Of a DNA stretch of 23,782 nucleotides, positions 12,374 to 19,959 are shown piece by piece. The stretch lies in IMG/VR virus record IMGVR_UViG_3300048592_001387, positions 1-23,782 of that record. The stretch is one strand, 5' to 3'. Positions within the stretch are counted from its first letter, which is position 1. Each line of letters opens with the position of its first letter. A program made the position numbers and the translations under genes. Source of the DNA: a virus. The notes under the pieces were generated by a model, which saw nothing but the letters and a program-made list of their open reading frames with translations, was not told the DNA's origin and made no database searches.

Positions 12374-14887
12374 TTACTCGCTAAATATCTTATTGATTGC
12401 ACTCTTCCATTCATCACCAAATATTACTTGAAACTCAAATTGCTGCTCTGGAAAATCCAATCCAAGTTCATTCCATTTCATCCTAACACCAACATCGTTA
12501 CAAAGCTTAAATACATTTTTCTTATATGTTGTGTCCTCATTTTTCAAATGAATACCTTTTGATTCCAGCACGAAAATACTATCATAATCATTTTGTTTTT
12601 TGGCTTTACCGGATGCAATGAAATCCGGATAAATTTTGTGTTTCTTCCAACCTTGAATACTATAATCTTGTCTTGAAATATTTCTATACCACCAGAGTAA
12701 TTTTTCTTGTTCATCAAGATATAAAGCTACTGACTTTTCTAATTCATTTAGCCCCTCCTCAGGAACATACTGGAGCAGACTTTTCATCAAGGGCGAATTA
12801 TCACGACGTGGTAATGACTTATTACTCCTGATTGTTATTCTACTAGGTAAAACGAATGCACCATTTTCTGTGACTAAGAAGAAATGCAGTTTTTTATCAT
12901 CAAGTAATTTTCTGAATACATCTTCAGCTAACCTATCTTTTTCCTTCTCGAGTATCTTTTTCAATTCTTCAATTATGAAAACAAAATTTGATGCTGTTTT
13001 TTCTTTGCCGTCTTTCTTAATGAAAATGTTGATTGCTTTCCTGCCAATATCGTAAGCAATCCAGGGATTTGGAATAATGTCAATAATCTGTCTGGTTAGA
13101 AACACTTCATTTATTTCTAGTGTACCTGATTTTATTACTCTTTGATGTTCCTCGAGAAAATTATCACCGTCAGAAATACCATAAGTTATTTCTTCTTCTT
13201 TTACTTTGAAATCTGAAAGCGAAATGTCTACTAAATTTGTAAGCTTAATTTTATTCCAATCAATATTCCCAAGTATATCCACGTCATAATTTAGGTCTCT
13301 CCAACTTCCTTTTTCTTGCATCACAAATTTTGGAAGATATATCTTACCCTCATATCTTTTGAATTGCTCGCGATAAATTATATTTCTTTCTTGTAAAATA
13401 TCACCATTCACAAGATCACCCGATTCAACAGCTATTCTGCCGGCTATGTCTCCCAATCCTTCTGACTCAAGACCAGTTTTAATATTTCTAACGAGCTCGC
13501 TTGCATTTTCTCTGAAACAAAAAACGTAGCATTCATCTAATTCTTTAATTTGAGTTTTCCTGGCATAAGGTTGTCGTAAAATTCTTCCAACAAGTTGAGT
13601 GATGCTTAATTGAGATGTGGGATTAGTAAGTATAGCCAAAATGTAGGCAAACGGACAATCCCATCCTTCTTGTAATGCTTGCTTCGTAATAATATACCTT
13701 ATTGATGTTATATCGGATAGGAGGTCGATACCTTCTATATCATCCTTTTCACTCGACTTAATTGCAATTTGCTCTTCCGGCACAGAACACTTTTTAATTA
13801 AATACTCTTTTACATCCTCGGCGTGAATAAACTTTGCAGTTCTTTGATCTTTACCAGTTCGTTCAACCTGGATAAGGATTATGGGTCTAATATATTCGTT
13901 GGTATTTGCTTTATAATCATTCGCCTTCTTTTCTAATTCGTTTCTTCTTTCAAACGCAGCTAAAAGTGTGTCTTCCCATTTTAATGTCGATTTATTTATT
14001 AAATGTATGTCCAGCTTAATCATATCCTCAGAGTGTAAATCTTTGCCAGAAACTTCAACTAATTTATTTGAATATGGTGGGGGAGTTGCAGATAGTTCTA
14101 ATACAATCGAAGGATTAAAATCTCTTATTGTTTTTCTGGCTGTTTCACTATAAGCTTTATGCCCTTCATCTATTATTACAATCGGTTTAAGAATCTTAAG
14201 TGTATTGCCCAAAGAAGTTTTAACAATTCTCCCAAAAAATTCCTTTGTGGTGCCAAAGTGATCTAAGTTTGGAAATTGACGGAGATAATTTTCGTGTCCA
14301 TCATAATCTTCCTCAGATGGAAAAAAATCTGTAAAACCTCCCCGATCCTTAAATACTTTAAGCGTTTCTTTATTTTGTCTGCTTGCAGATGGCAACATCA
14401 GTAGAAGTATTACAAGACTCTCTTCAATATCCTGTTTAGTGAAGATGTCATTTTTTTCTTTAATAAGAGTTCTCCCACCGCTTGATATATCGAGAACTTG
14501 TCTATATGGATGTTCTCTGTCTCTTAACCCGGATAAAGTTTGTCTGTAAATTTGCGTGGATGGAACTATCCAAAGGACTAAGCCGGTTTGTTTTTTAAGA
14601 TAAGTCTTGTTTATAAGATCTATTGAATGACAGGCTAATAAAGTTTTGCCTCCACCAGTTGGAACTTTCAAATAAAAATCAGGTAAGGGCTCTTCCAAAC
14701 CATTTTTCTTTTTTGTATAAGCACCGCCTACGATTTTTTCCCAGGCTTTTGATGGAAAGTCAAACTCTCTACCGATTTCAGGATCTACTTCGAGTGCTTT
14801 ATAATATTTCTGACGAGATTCTACAAGAGCATCCAAGTAACTCTTTACTTTTTCAAGAACCGTTACCTGATAAGATTTCAATTCCAT
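12374..14887 (-). CDS. res: Type III restriction enzyme Res subunit (helicase-nuclease)
   Basis: The 837-residue product is the restriction subunit of a type III system, which translocates or slides with Mod and cuts DNA between unmethylated sites. The superfamily 2 motor shows Walker A PTGGGKT (76-82), DEGH (240-243) in place of DEAH, SATPP (266-270), the TKQALQEGWDCP region (401-412) and motif VI QLVGRILRQ (431-439). A C-terminal PD-(D/E)xK nuclease is visible as P754-D755 in YPDFIASG and E775-x-K777 in FVLESKG. All key residues are present, so it should be active. It starts 6 bp after the Mod stop, and the order mod-res in one operon is standard. Its length is somewhat below that of EcoP1I/EcoP15I Res. 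Confidence 0.9.
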   Translation of the reverse strand: MELKSYQVTVLEKVKSYLDALVESRQKYYKALEVDPEIGREFDFPSKAWEKIVGGAYTKKKNGLEEPLPDFYLKVPTGGGKTLLACHSIDLINKTYLKKQTGLVLWIVPSTQIYRQTLSGLRDREHPYRQVLDISSGGRTLIKEKNDIFTKQDIEESLVILLLMLPSASRQNKETLKVFKDRGGFTDFFPSEEDYDGHENYLRQFPNLDHFGTTKEFFGRIVKTSLGNTLKILKPIVIIDEGHKAYSETARKTIRDFNPSIVLELSATPPPYSNKLVEVSGKDLHSEDMIKLDIHLINKSTLKWEDTLLAAFERRNELEKKANDYKANTNEYIRPIILIQVERTGKDQRTAKFIHAEDVKEYLIKKCSVPEEQIAIKSSEKDDIEGIDLLSDITSIRYIITKQALQEGWDCPFAYILAILTNPTSQLSITQLVGRILRQPYARKTQIKELDECYVFCFRENASELVRNIKTGLESEGLGDIAGRIAVESGDLVNGDILQERNIIYREQFKRYEGKIYLPKFVMQEKGSWRDLNYDVDILGNIDWNKIKLTNLVDISLSDFKVKEEEITYGISDGDNFLEEHQRVIKSGTLEINEVFLTRQIIDIIPNPWIAYDIGRKAINIFIKKDGKEKTASNFVFIIEELKKILEKEKDRLAEDVFRKLLDDKKLHFFLVTENGAFVLPSRITIRSNKSLPRRDNSPLMKSLLQYVPEEGLNELEKSVALYLDEQEKLLWWYRNISRQDYSIQGWKKHKIYPDFIASGKAKKQNDYDSIFVLESKGIHLKNEDTTYKKNVFKLCNDVGVRMKWNELGLDFPEQQFEFQVIFGDEWKSAINKIFSE

Positions 14888-14893
14888 TCGGGA

Positions 14894-16660
14894 CTATTCC
14901 TTTATCCTATAAATTTCAAATGGAAGCTGACAATATTCAATTTTCAGATTTAAGAGGGTATGAGTATCAACGTATTTTGCAGGCGCAAAAACTAATCGCT
15001 TCTTACCATTTTGTTTTCCGAGAGATTCAGCTAACTTAAGTGTCAACGCAGTGTGCCGCAAATATTCTATGTCAGGCTTGTAGAAAAGATATACTTCATA
15101 ATCTTTTGTCTCACCAATAAAATTTTTCCTTTCGTTAACTTTTTTAGGATTGAATTGTTCACCAGTTGCTGTATAAAACACATATCGAGCAAGATCATTA
15201 TACTCAGGTAAATTATTCCCTTTTAATATGTTCTCCATCTCAATCGGCTCACCAAGTTCAAAGAAACTAAAATGGGATTTCTTAAAGATGTTAATCTGAC
15301 TAGACTTTGAAAATCTTAAAAGTCTTTCTTTTGCTATATCAACTATATATTCGAGTTTGGTTCCATCATCTAGTACAAAGGGTTTGTCTTTAACAAGAGT
15401 TTTAGTTTCTCCTTTTTTGGGTTTATTTAATTCAACACCAGTGATTTTGTTGACATAAACCTTTTGTTTAATTTTTTCAGGAATTTGTATCAGAATATAT
15501 TTTCTATTTCCTTCATCCTTTTCATTCAGCTCAATTGTTGCTTGGGCTGTTGTACCACTGCCAGCGAATGCATCCAGTATAATATCATTCTTTTTGGTAG
15601 CTATCTCCAAGATCTGCTTTATTAACTTAACTGGTTTAGGATATGTCATTGGGCAAAAACCAAATATTTTTTTTAGGTCTTTTTTCCCATCACCAGTAAA
15701 GGCAAGCTTGTGGAATAACGTTGAAGGTTTTCTCCCATAAGATAAAAGTGTTCCGTCTTCATCGATAACAACTTCTTCCTTCTGCTCATTGATATATTGT
15801 TTGTAATAAACCTCCCAATCATCTTCATCATTCTTTTCAAATACAATTCTATCTTCACTTATTCTTTTATTAAATTTATTTTCATCACAGCGCCATCTGT
15901 GTTCGTCTCCAATAAGTAATGTGCCATCTGGGCATTCAATATCATAATGAAGTCCAGGTCTATCTCCTATACTGAAATCGTTAAGATTTCTTAAAGTGTG
16001 TTTCCCTCTAGTTTGAACAAAGTCATCTTCCAGATCGTATGTCTGAAGCATTCCTTCTGAAGGTGGAAGATTTAAGACCCTGAACTTATGATGTTTAATA
16101 TCTCTCGCATAAACAAGCAAATATTCGTGTGCTACAGCTATATGTGCGGTGTCGTTACCACCACCTGCGTTTTTCTGCCAAATGATTGTGGCCACATAAT
16201 TCTCATCACCAAATACTTCATCAAGTAACAGTTTCAAATTATTAACCTCATTATCATCTATTGAGACAAAGATGATCCCGTCTTCTTTCAAAAGCTCTCT
16301 TAATAACTTTATTCTTGGCATCATCATACACAACCATTTATCGTGTCTTGTTAAATCCTCTTTATCAACAACTTTCCCAAACCATTCTTTAATCATTGGG
16401 CTGTTCACATTATCATTATAAACCCAGCCTTCATTACCAGTATTATATGGTGGATCTATATAAATACATTTAATCTTGCCAGCATAAGTTGGCAGCAAGG
16501 CTTTTAATGCTTTTAAGTTATCTCCGTGTATTATTAGGTTATCGTGCAAACTTACATTATCAGTTAGGCTTAACTCTGGTTGCGGTACCAACTGGTGATA
16601 TTTTACTGCCAGATGGTGGTTGTAAACGAAGGATTTACCTTTGAAGTTTAGTGTTGGCAT
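14894..16660 (-). CDS. mod: Type III DNA adenine methyltransferase (Mod subunit)
   Basis: The 588-residue product is an N6-adenine DNA methyltransferase of the beta class. The catalytic DPPY motif (DPPYNTGNEGW, 69-79) comes before the SAM-binding DAFAGSGTTAQ motif (363-373). The target-recognition region lies between them, roughly residues 190-330, and sets the sequence specificity, which cannot be read by eye. IIFVSIDDNEVNNLKLLLDEVFG (129-151) is typical of type III and related Mod proteins. With Res it forms the restriction complex, and alone it modifies host DNA. The ATG at 16660 is followed by an N-terminal segment usual for the family. It begins 33 bp after the DUF262-HNH gene. Confidence 0.9.
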   Translation of the reverse strand: MPTLNFKGKSFVYNHHLAVKYHQLVPQPELSLTDNVSLHDNLIIHGDNLKALKALLPTYAGKIKCIYIDPPYNTGNEGWVYNDNVNSPMIKEWFGKVVDKEDLTRHDKWLCMMMPRIKLLRELLKEDGIIFVSIDDNEVNNLKLLLDEVFGDENYVATIIWQKNAGGGNDTAHIAVAHEYLLVYARDIKHHKFRVLNLPPSEGMLQTYDLEDDFVQTRGKHTLRNLNDFSIGDRPGLHYDIECPDGTLLIGDEHRWRCDENKFNKRISEDRIVFEKNDEDDWEVYYKQYINEQKEEVVIDEDGTLLSYGRKPSTLFHKLAFTGDGKKDLKKIFGFCPMTYPKPVKLIKQILEIATKKNDIILDAFAGSGTTAQATIELNEKDEGNRKYILIQIPEKIKQKVYVNKITGVELNKPKKGETKTLVKDKPFVLDDGTKLEYIVDIAKERLLRFSKSSQINIFKKSHFSFFELGEPIEMENILKGNNLPEYNDLARYVFYTATGEQFNPKKVNERKNFIGETKDYEVYLFYKPDIEYLRHTALTLKLAESLGKQNGKKRLVFAPAKYVDTHTLLNLKIEYCQLPFEIYRIKE

Positions 16661-16693
16661 AATTTATACTTTAATATTCTTTATTGACTTTTA

Positions 16694-18445
16694 TTATTCA
16701 TCCAGATCATAAGATGATGGAATCATTCCACAATAGCTTAGAAGTTCCTTAGACCATTGAATACATTTTTCCTGCGACCAGTTTTTATCGATATACAAAT
16801 TATTTAATAATTTTTCTCCTCCCTTGATAAACTTCCTTCCATCACCGTGATAGGGTGTTGTATTTATCAAATAACCCTGTCCCTTAGTCCAGAATCTTAT
16901 GGGACACATTGAAGGTTTTAATTTCCCTTTTCTTATTAACCAGTTAGCGGTTTCAACGAGAACACCTAATGAATTTTTGCAATGAATTCTGTCACCATCA
17001 ATTGTTATTATTCGTTCAACGTGCCTTCTTGTTCGCCTAACTACTGTCCCGCCTGTGGGATGCACACCAGTTGGTATTTCCTGTCCACGCTCTCTCGCAT
17101 TATTACAAAATCTATGAGTTAATCTCGCATTCTCTGGAATAGTTTGCCCACCTTTCCAATACTGTTGAATATGATCTACCGCAGCATCATCTAACGAACT
17201 AATTTTATTATTACATAAAGCACAATATGGATTAGCCTTAAATAATTTTTCTTTAAGTTTTAATGAAAATAAGCGAGGCTCCCTATCAGAAATATTTACA
17301 ATCTCATCAAGCACCATATTCCATTTTGAAAACCTTGCAGTTATTGCTTGCTTTGAGCTAGTTGACAATTCAATCGAATCTACAAACCCCTGGTCGGAAG
17401 TCATTAAATTTATATATGCTTCTCTGATAGCATCCAGATTCTGATATACTTTATTTTTATCCCTTCTTGCAAATGAATCCATAAGAATATCATATAGCGA
17501 TGCATTAAATTTCTTTGGTTCCCAATATCCGTTAATCGAACGAGAGTCACCCGGATAAAATCTTTTGAAAGCGTGCTCACCTAACATTGATTTAATTGTT
17601 GTTATCGCATTCTTGAAAGCAATTCTTAACTCCGTAGCATCCCTATCAGAGATATTTCTATTCTTCTCCATCTCAGTGTTTAGAAACTTTTTAATGGGAG
17701 ATTTGTAATTAAGGTAAGTGTTATGATAAAAAGAAGCAAAACGTAGGACTAGTTCAACATCCCTCATTCTTTTTTCTGGCTTTTTTATTCCCAATAATTC
17801 CTGAAATATTTTTTCCTGCGATAATTCCCAAAGCAGATCGTTGTACTTCCCTCTGTAAATACAATTTCTTAATTCCTGATCATTCAATGATACCGATCCA
17901 GTGTTTAGTCTTTCAAAGACTTCAAACTTCAATTCTTGATCAGATTCTTTTCTAAAGGTTATTGTTCTAATTTTGTAATAGAGAATTTTTTCTTGTAATT
18001 GTTCCGGTAAATCTTTGAAGTATTTACCTGAAAGTTCAGTGAATACATTAAGTCCGGCTAATCGAAACTCTTTACCAAAAGGCAATTGCGGGTCAGGAAG
18101 TGTTCCATTGATAAATGAAAAAAATGAAGTTAATCTCTGTTGGCCATCGATAACATATTCTTTTCCGTCTTGTTCCTGGGATAAATAAATTATCGGAAGA
18201 GGAATGTCCAGCAAAACAGATTCTATCAATCTACTTGCTCTTCCAATATCCCAAACAAATCCTCTTTGGAAATCTGGCTGAACATCGAGTCTACCTCTTT
18301 TCCATTTTTGATGAAGCGAGGTAACTTCCGGATCACCCTGATCAGTAAAAACGTTACGTTTGTTGCTTTCAACTACTTCATCTGATTCCGCAGTGGTTTG
18401 TTCGATACTAAGTTCGTTATTGTTTTCTTCCATTACCCAAGCCAT
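16694..18445 (-). CDS. DUF262-HNH nuclease-like protein
   Basis: The 583-residue product pairs an N-terminal DUF262/ParB-like NTPase domain with an HNH nuclease, the arrangement known from GmrSD and BrxU-type defence enzymes. The DUF262 part shows LDVQPDFQRGFVWD (53-66), RLIESVLLDIPLPIIYL (72-88) and the signature DGQQRLTSF (100-108). The HNH part shows C408-x2-C411, D424-H425 and N439, then H444 and C447. A C-terminal extension of about 125 residues (459-583) with GDRIHCKNSLG and GYLINTTPYHGDG is unrecognised and may confer target recognition. It is the first gene of the leftward island, starting at MAWVMEEN. ATG at 18443-18445 or the in-frame ATG four codons later are both possible, and neither has a strong ribosome binding site. 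A role in restricting modified phage DNA is inferred. Confidence 0.8.
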   Translation of the reverse strand: MAWVMEENNNELSIEQTTAESDEVVESNKRNVFTDQGDPEVTSLHQKWKRGRLDVQPDFQRGFVWDIGRASRLIESVLLDIPLPIIYLSQEQDGKEYVIDGQQRLTSFFSFINGTLPDPQLPFGKEFRLAGLNVFTELSGKYFKDLPEQLQEKILYYKIRTITFRKESDQELKFEVFERLNTGSVSLNDQELRNCIYRGKYNDLLWELSQEKIFQELLGIKKPEKRMRDVELVLRFASFYHNTYLNYKSPIKKFLNTEMEKNRNISDRDATELRIAFKNAITTIKSMLGEHAFKRFYPGDSRSINGYWEPKKFNASLYDILMDSFARRDKNKVYQNLDAIREAYINLMTSDQGFVDSIELSTSSKQAITARFSKWNMVLDEIVNISDREPRLFSLKLKEKLFKANPYCALCNNKISSLDDAAVDHIQQYWKGGQTIPENARLTHRFCNNARERGQEIPTGVHPTGGTVVRRTRRHVERIITIDGDRIHCKNSLGVLVETANWLIRKGKLKPSMCPIRFWTKGQGYLINTTPYHGDGRKFIKGGEKLLNNLYIDKNWSQEKCIQWSKELLSYCGMIPSSYDLDE

Positions 18446-18723
18446 TAAAAATGATCGATAAATAAGTATTGCAGTTGTATTATTATTTTATATTCCCACC
18501 GAATCGGTACCCTTGAGGCTAAAAGAAGGGATGTTTAGCAAATCGTATAGCTGATCCTGAAACAACCGGGTTAAAAATAAGGAAAGAGTATGAAAGAAGG
18601 TAGGGGGAGTAACTAACTTTCTTCCCCGGTAAATCGGGATCTTCGATTTGATCAGGATCCCGATATTCATCGGGACAAGACCTGCCTTTTCCGGCAGGCA
18701 GGCTGCAAATGAAATAGTTAATT

Positions 18724-18750
18724 GTTCTTTTCTTAGCATAAGAAAAGAAC
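18724..18750. repeat. 11-bp perfect hairpin with ACCAAAAGAA tail
   Basis: GTTCTTTTCTT (18724-18734) and AAGAAAAGAAC (18740-18750) flank a 5-base loop and are followed by CAAAAGAA. A sister unit lies at 18786-18811 with the same geometry and a CAAAGAATCAAG tail, so they look like two members of one dispersed family. Confidence 0.7.
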
Positions 18751-18785
18751 CAAAAGAAATATGCACTTTAAAAATAAAACTATAC

Positions 18786-18811
18786 GTACTTTCTTCTTGA
18801 TAAGAAAGTAC
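18786..18811. repeat. 10-bp perfect hairpin with CAAAGAATCAAG tail
   Basis: GTACTTTCTT (18786-18795) and AAGAAAGTAC (18802-18811) flank the loop CTTGAT and are followed by CAAAGAATCAAG. I recall elements of this type ('GATAAGAAAGTACCAAAGAATCAAG') as common non-coding repeats in Bacteroidota genomes. Confidence 0.7.
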
Positions 18812-18841
18812 CAAAGAATCAAGACTCAAAATCTTTTACTA

Positions 18842-18927
18842 AAAATGAATTCCGTTGCACTGAGGCGAATGATATCCACGATAGAGCAATTTGCATTCGC
18901 CTTTATACGTTTCACTACATTCATTTT
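18842..18927. repeat. MITE-like inverted pair of 30-base units
   Basis: AAAATGAA (18842-18849) and AGGCGAATG (18863-18871) in the left unit are mirrored by CATTCGCCT (18894-18902) and TTCATTTT (18920-18927) in the right unit. The interior of each arm (TCCGTTGCACTG versus the complement of TATACGTTTCACTACA) is only partly matched. The two arms lie around a 22-base centre. It could be a small non-autonomous element or two dispersed repeats inserted head to head. Confidence 0.55.
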
Positions 18928-19135
18928 CTTTACGCAAAATATTATATGTCTTTATAATAGAAACGAAAATCATTTGATGTCGATTAAACATTATAGTATT
19001 TTTTTTGTACGAGATGTAAATCCAACCTTGTAAATAATCTATAAGAAAGTTACTTTTACATCCCCGATAAATATTCGGGATATAGTAAGAAATAGTAAAA
19101 AAAAATTAACTATTGTTTTAATATCTTAAAATTTA

Positions 19136-19166
19136 TTGAAATTACGCTCTATTTTTAGTATATTTA
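19136..19166 (+). promoter_or_regulatory. Promoter of the DUF2292-like small gene
   Basis: TTG at 19136-19138 and TATATTTA at 19159-19166 are 20 bp apart, the same spacing as at the divergent phage promoters, with one mismatch to TAnnTTTG. Initiation would fall near 19173. That leaves a leader of about 20 bases to the TTG at 19192 or about 115 bases to the ATG at 19288. Confidence 0.5.
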
Positions 19167-19287
19167 AAAGCTTTAATAGGAACAATATGTTTTGAACACA
19201 AAACAAATAGATTCTCTAAATACTGATTTTAATCAGTACAATTCTTACAACTCTAATAATATTAACACAAATAATTTACAGGAATTT

Positions 19288-19446
19288 ATGGCCAACGGTT
19301 TTATAAACCCTGATCTTATTCCTAAGACTGGCTATGGTAAAGTTATCATATCCTTTCATAAGGGGATTGTTGTGGATATTAAACAAGAAATATCATTAAA
19401 ACCCAGCGATATAATAAAGAACTATCGCAAACCTGTCATCAAATAG
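19288..19446 (+). CDS. DUF2292/YezD-like small protein
   Basis: From the ATG at 19288, preceded by AGGA four bases upstream, the product has 52 residues. GYGKVIISFHKGIVVDIKQEISLKP resembles the core of the DUF2292 (YezD) family, whose members carry a YGSVTI-x-HDGKVVQIE pattern. The function of that family is unknown. The frame is open back to a TTG at 19192, which would add 32 residues very rich in Asn, Gln and Tyr. The close promoter could support that longer form, but the composition looks like translated AT-rich leader. It is a monocistronic unit: a long hairpin begins 5 bp after the stop. It may be a resident host gene rather than part of the element. Confidence 0.55.
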   Translation: MANGFINPDLIPKTGYGKVIISFHKGIVVDIKQEISLKPSDIIKNYRKPVIK

Positions 19447-19451
19447 GAAAA

Positions 19452-19496
19452 AGTTTATAGTAATTGAAAGTGAAAAAATCACGTTTACTATAAACT
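19452..19496. repeat. 12-bp perfect inverted repeat after the small gene
   Basis: AGTTTATAGTAA (19452-19463) and TTACTATAAACT (19485-19496) are perfect complements. An inner stem GTGA/TCAC (19470-19482) sits inside. It starts 5 bp after a stop codon, but no T run follows, so it is either an atypical terminator or a binding site beside the integrase operon. Confidence 0.65.
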
Positions 19497-19539
19497 AACT
19501 ACTTCTCAAATTTCCAAATCCAGGCAGTGAAAAAATCAC
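19469..19539. repeat. Two exact copies of AGTGAAAAAATCAC
   Basis: The 14-base unit AGTGAAAAAATCAC occurs at 19469-19482 and again at 19526-19539, 57 bp apart in the same orientation. Each copy is itself a GTGA-N5-TCAC palindrome. The second is followed by ACCGAGGGTAAACGGG. Paired sites upstream of a tyrosine recombinase could be recombinase arm sites, repressor operators or replication iterons; the sequence does not decide. Confidence 0.5.
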
Positions 19540-19610
19540 ACCGAGGGTAAACGGGATAGCTATATCTATTCCGATAAGATAAGTGTGTTAAAATAACTAA
19601 AAGGATAAAA

Positions 19611-19784
19611 ATGCCAAATAATATTCTTGTGATGACCTATAATCTCAATTTCATCATAAAGAGACTTGAGCAGTTGATTTATGATAATGTGGATTATGAG
19701 ATTAATGAAAAATTAAGAATGATAAATGAGAAGATATATGAAATATCTGATCTGGTGGAGACGATTGAAGTGCTGCTGGAGTGA
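19611..19784 (+). CDS. 57-residue coiled-coil-like small protein
   Basis: An ATG at 19611 lies 5 bp after AAGGA and opens a frame ending in TGA at 19782-19784. The product (MPNNILVMTYNLNFIIKRLE at the N terminus, TIEVLLE at the C terminus) is acidic and almost entirely helical. It has heptad-like Leu/Ile spacing through NEKLRMINEKIYEISDLVETIEVLL. I recognise no family. It precedes the recombinase by 175 bp in the same direction and could be a small regulator or directionality factor, but it lacks an obvious DNA-binding motif. Confidence 0.5.
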   Translation: MPNNILVMTYNLNFIIKRLEQLIYDNVDYEINEKLRMINEKIYEISDLVETIEVLLE

Positions 19785-19959
19785 GTGGCGAGAAGTTAGA
19801 AAATGCTCAAGGTTCAATTATCAATGTTCAATGGTGTAAGAAGTGAAACGAAAAACGGGAGACGAGAGAAGTCAAAGTATGCAATAGACAATACGCAATA
19901 GGCAAACAAAGTAAGACATAAAAGCAAATAAATAAATTATCAATCTAATTGGAGTATTG
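19785..19959. other. Short gap with ATGTTCAATG and GCAATA tracts before the integrase
   Basis: A degenerate AATGCTCAAGGTTCAAT / ATCAATGTTCAATGG tract (19801-19834) is followed by GCAATAGACAATACGCAATAGGCAA (19880-19904 region), another low-complexity repeat. No TAnnTTTG promoter box is evident, so the integrase operon may be transcribed from upstream of the 57-residue gene. Confidence 0.5.

Larger units (their letters stand above)
18446..19287. other. Gene-free, repeat-laden gap upstream of the defence island
   Basis: About 840 bp hold no convincing gene. Visible units, left to right, are: a CCCCGGTAAATCGGG element (18624-18652) related to the copy inside the protease gene; TCCCGATATTCATCGGGA (18658-18675); CCTGCC/GGCAGG (18681-18702); two long perfect hairpins (18724-18750, 18786-18811); an inverted pair of 30-base units (18842-18927); TCCCCGA/TCGGGA (19061-19080); and a promoter for the small gene at its right edge (19136-19166). 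Open frames here run through the palindromes. The leftward promoter of the island must lie at the left end of the gap, but no TAnnTTTG box is evident there. Confidence 0.6.

Noticed and set aside
14623-15039. Plus-strand 138-codon frame across the Mod-Res junction
   Set aside because: It is antisense to both well-supported type III genes and has no promoter or ribosome binding site.
18488-19033. Open frames on both strands in the gap upstream of the island
   Set aside because: They run through several palindromic repeats and the hairpin pair, so the openness is explained by repeats and AT richness.
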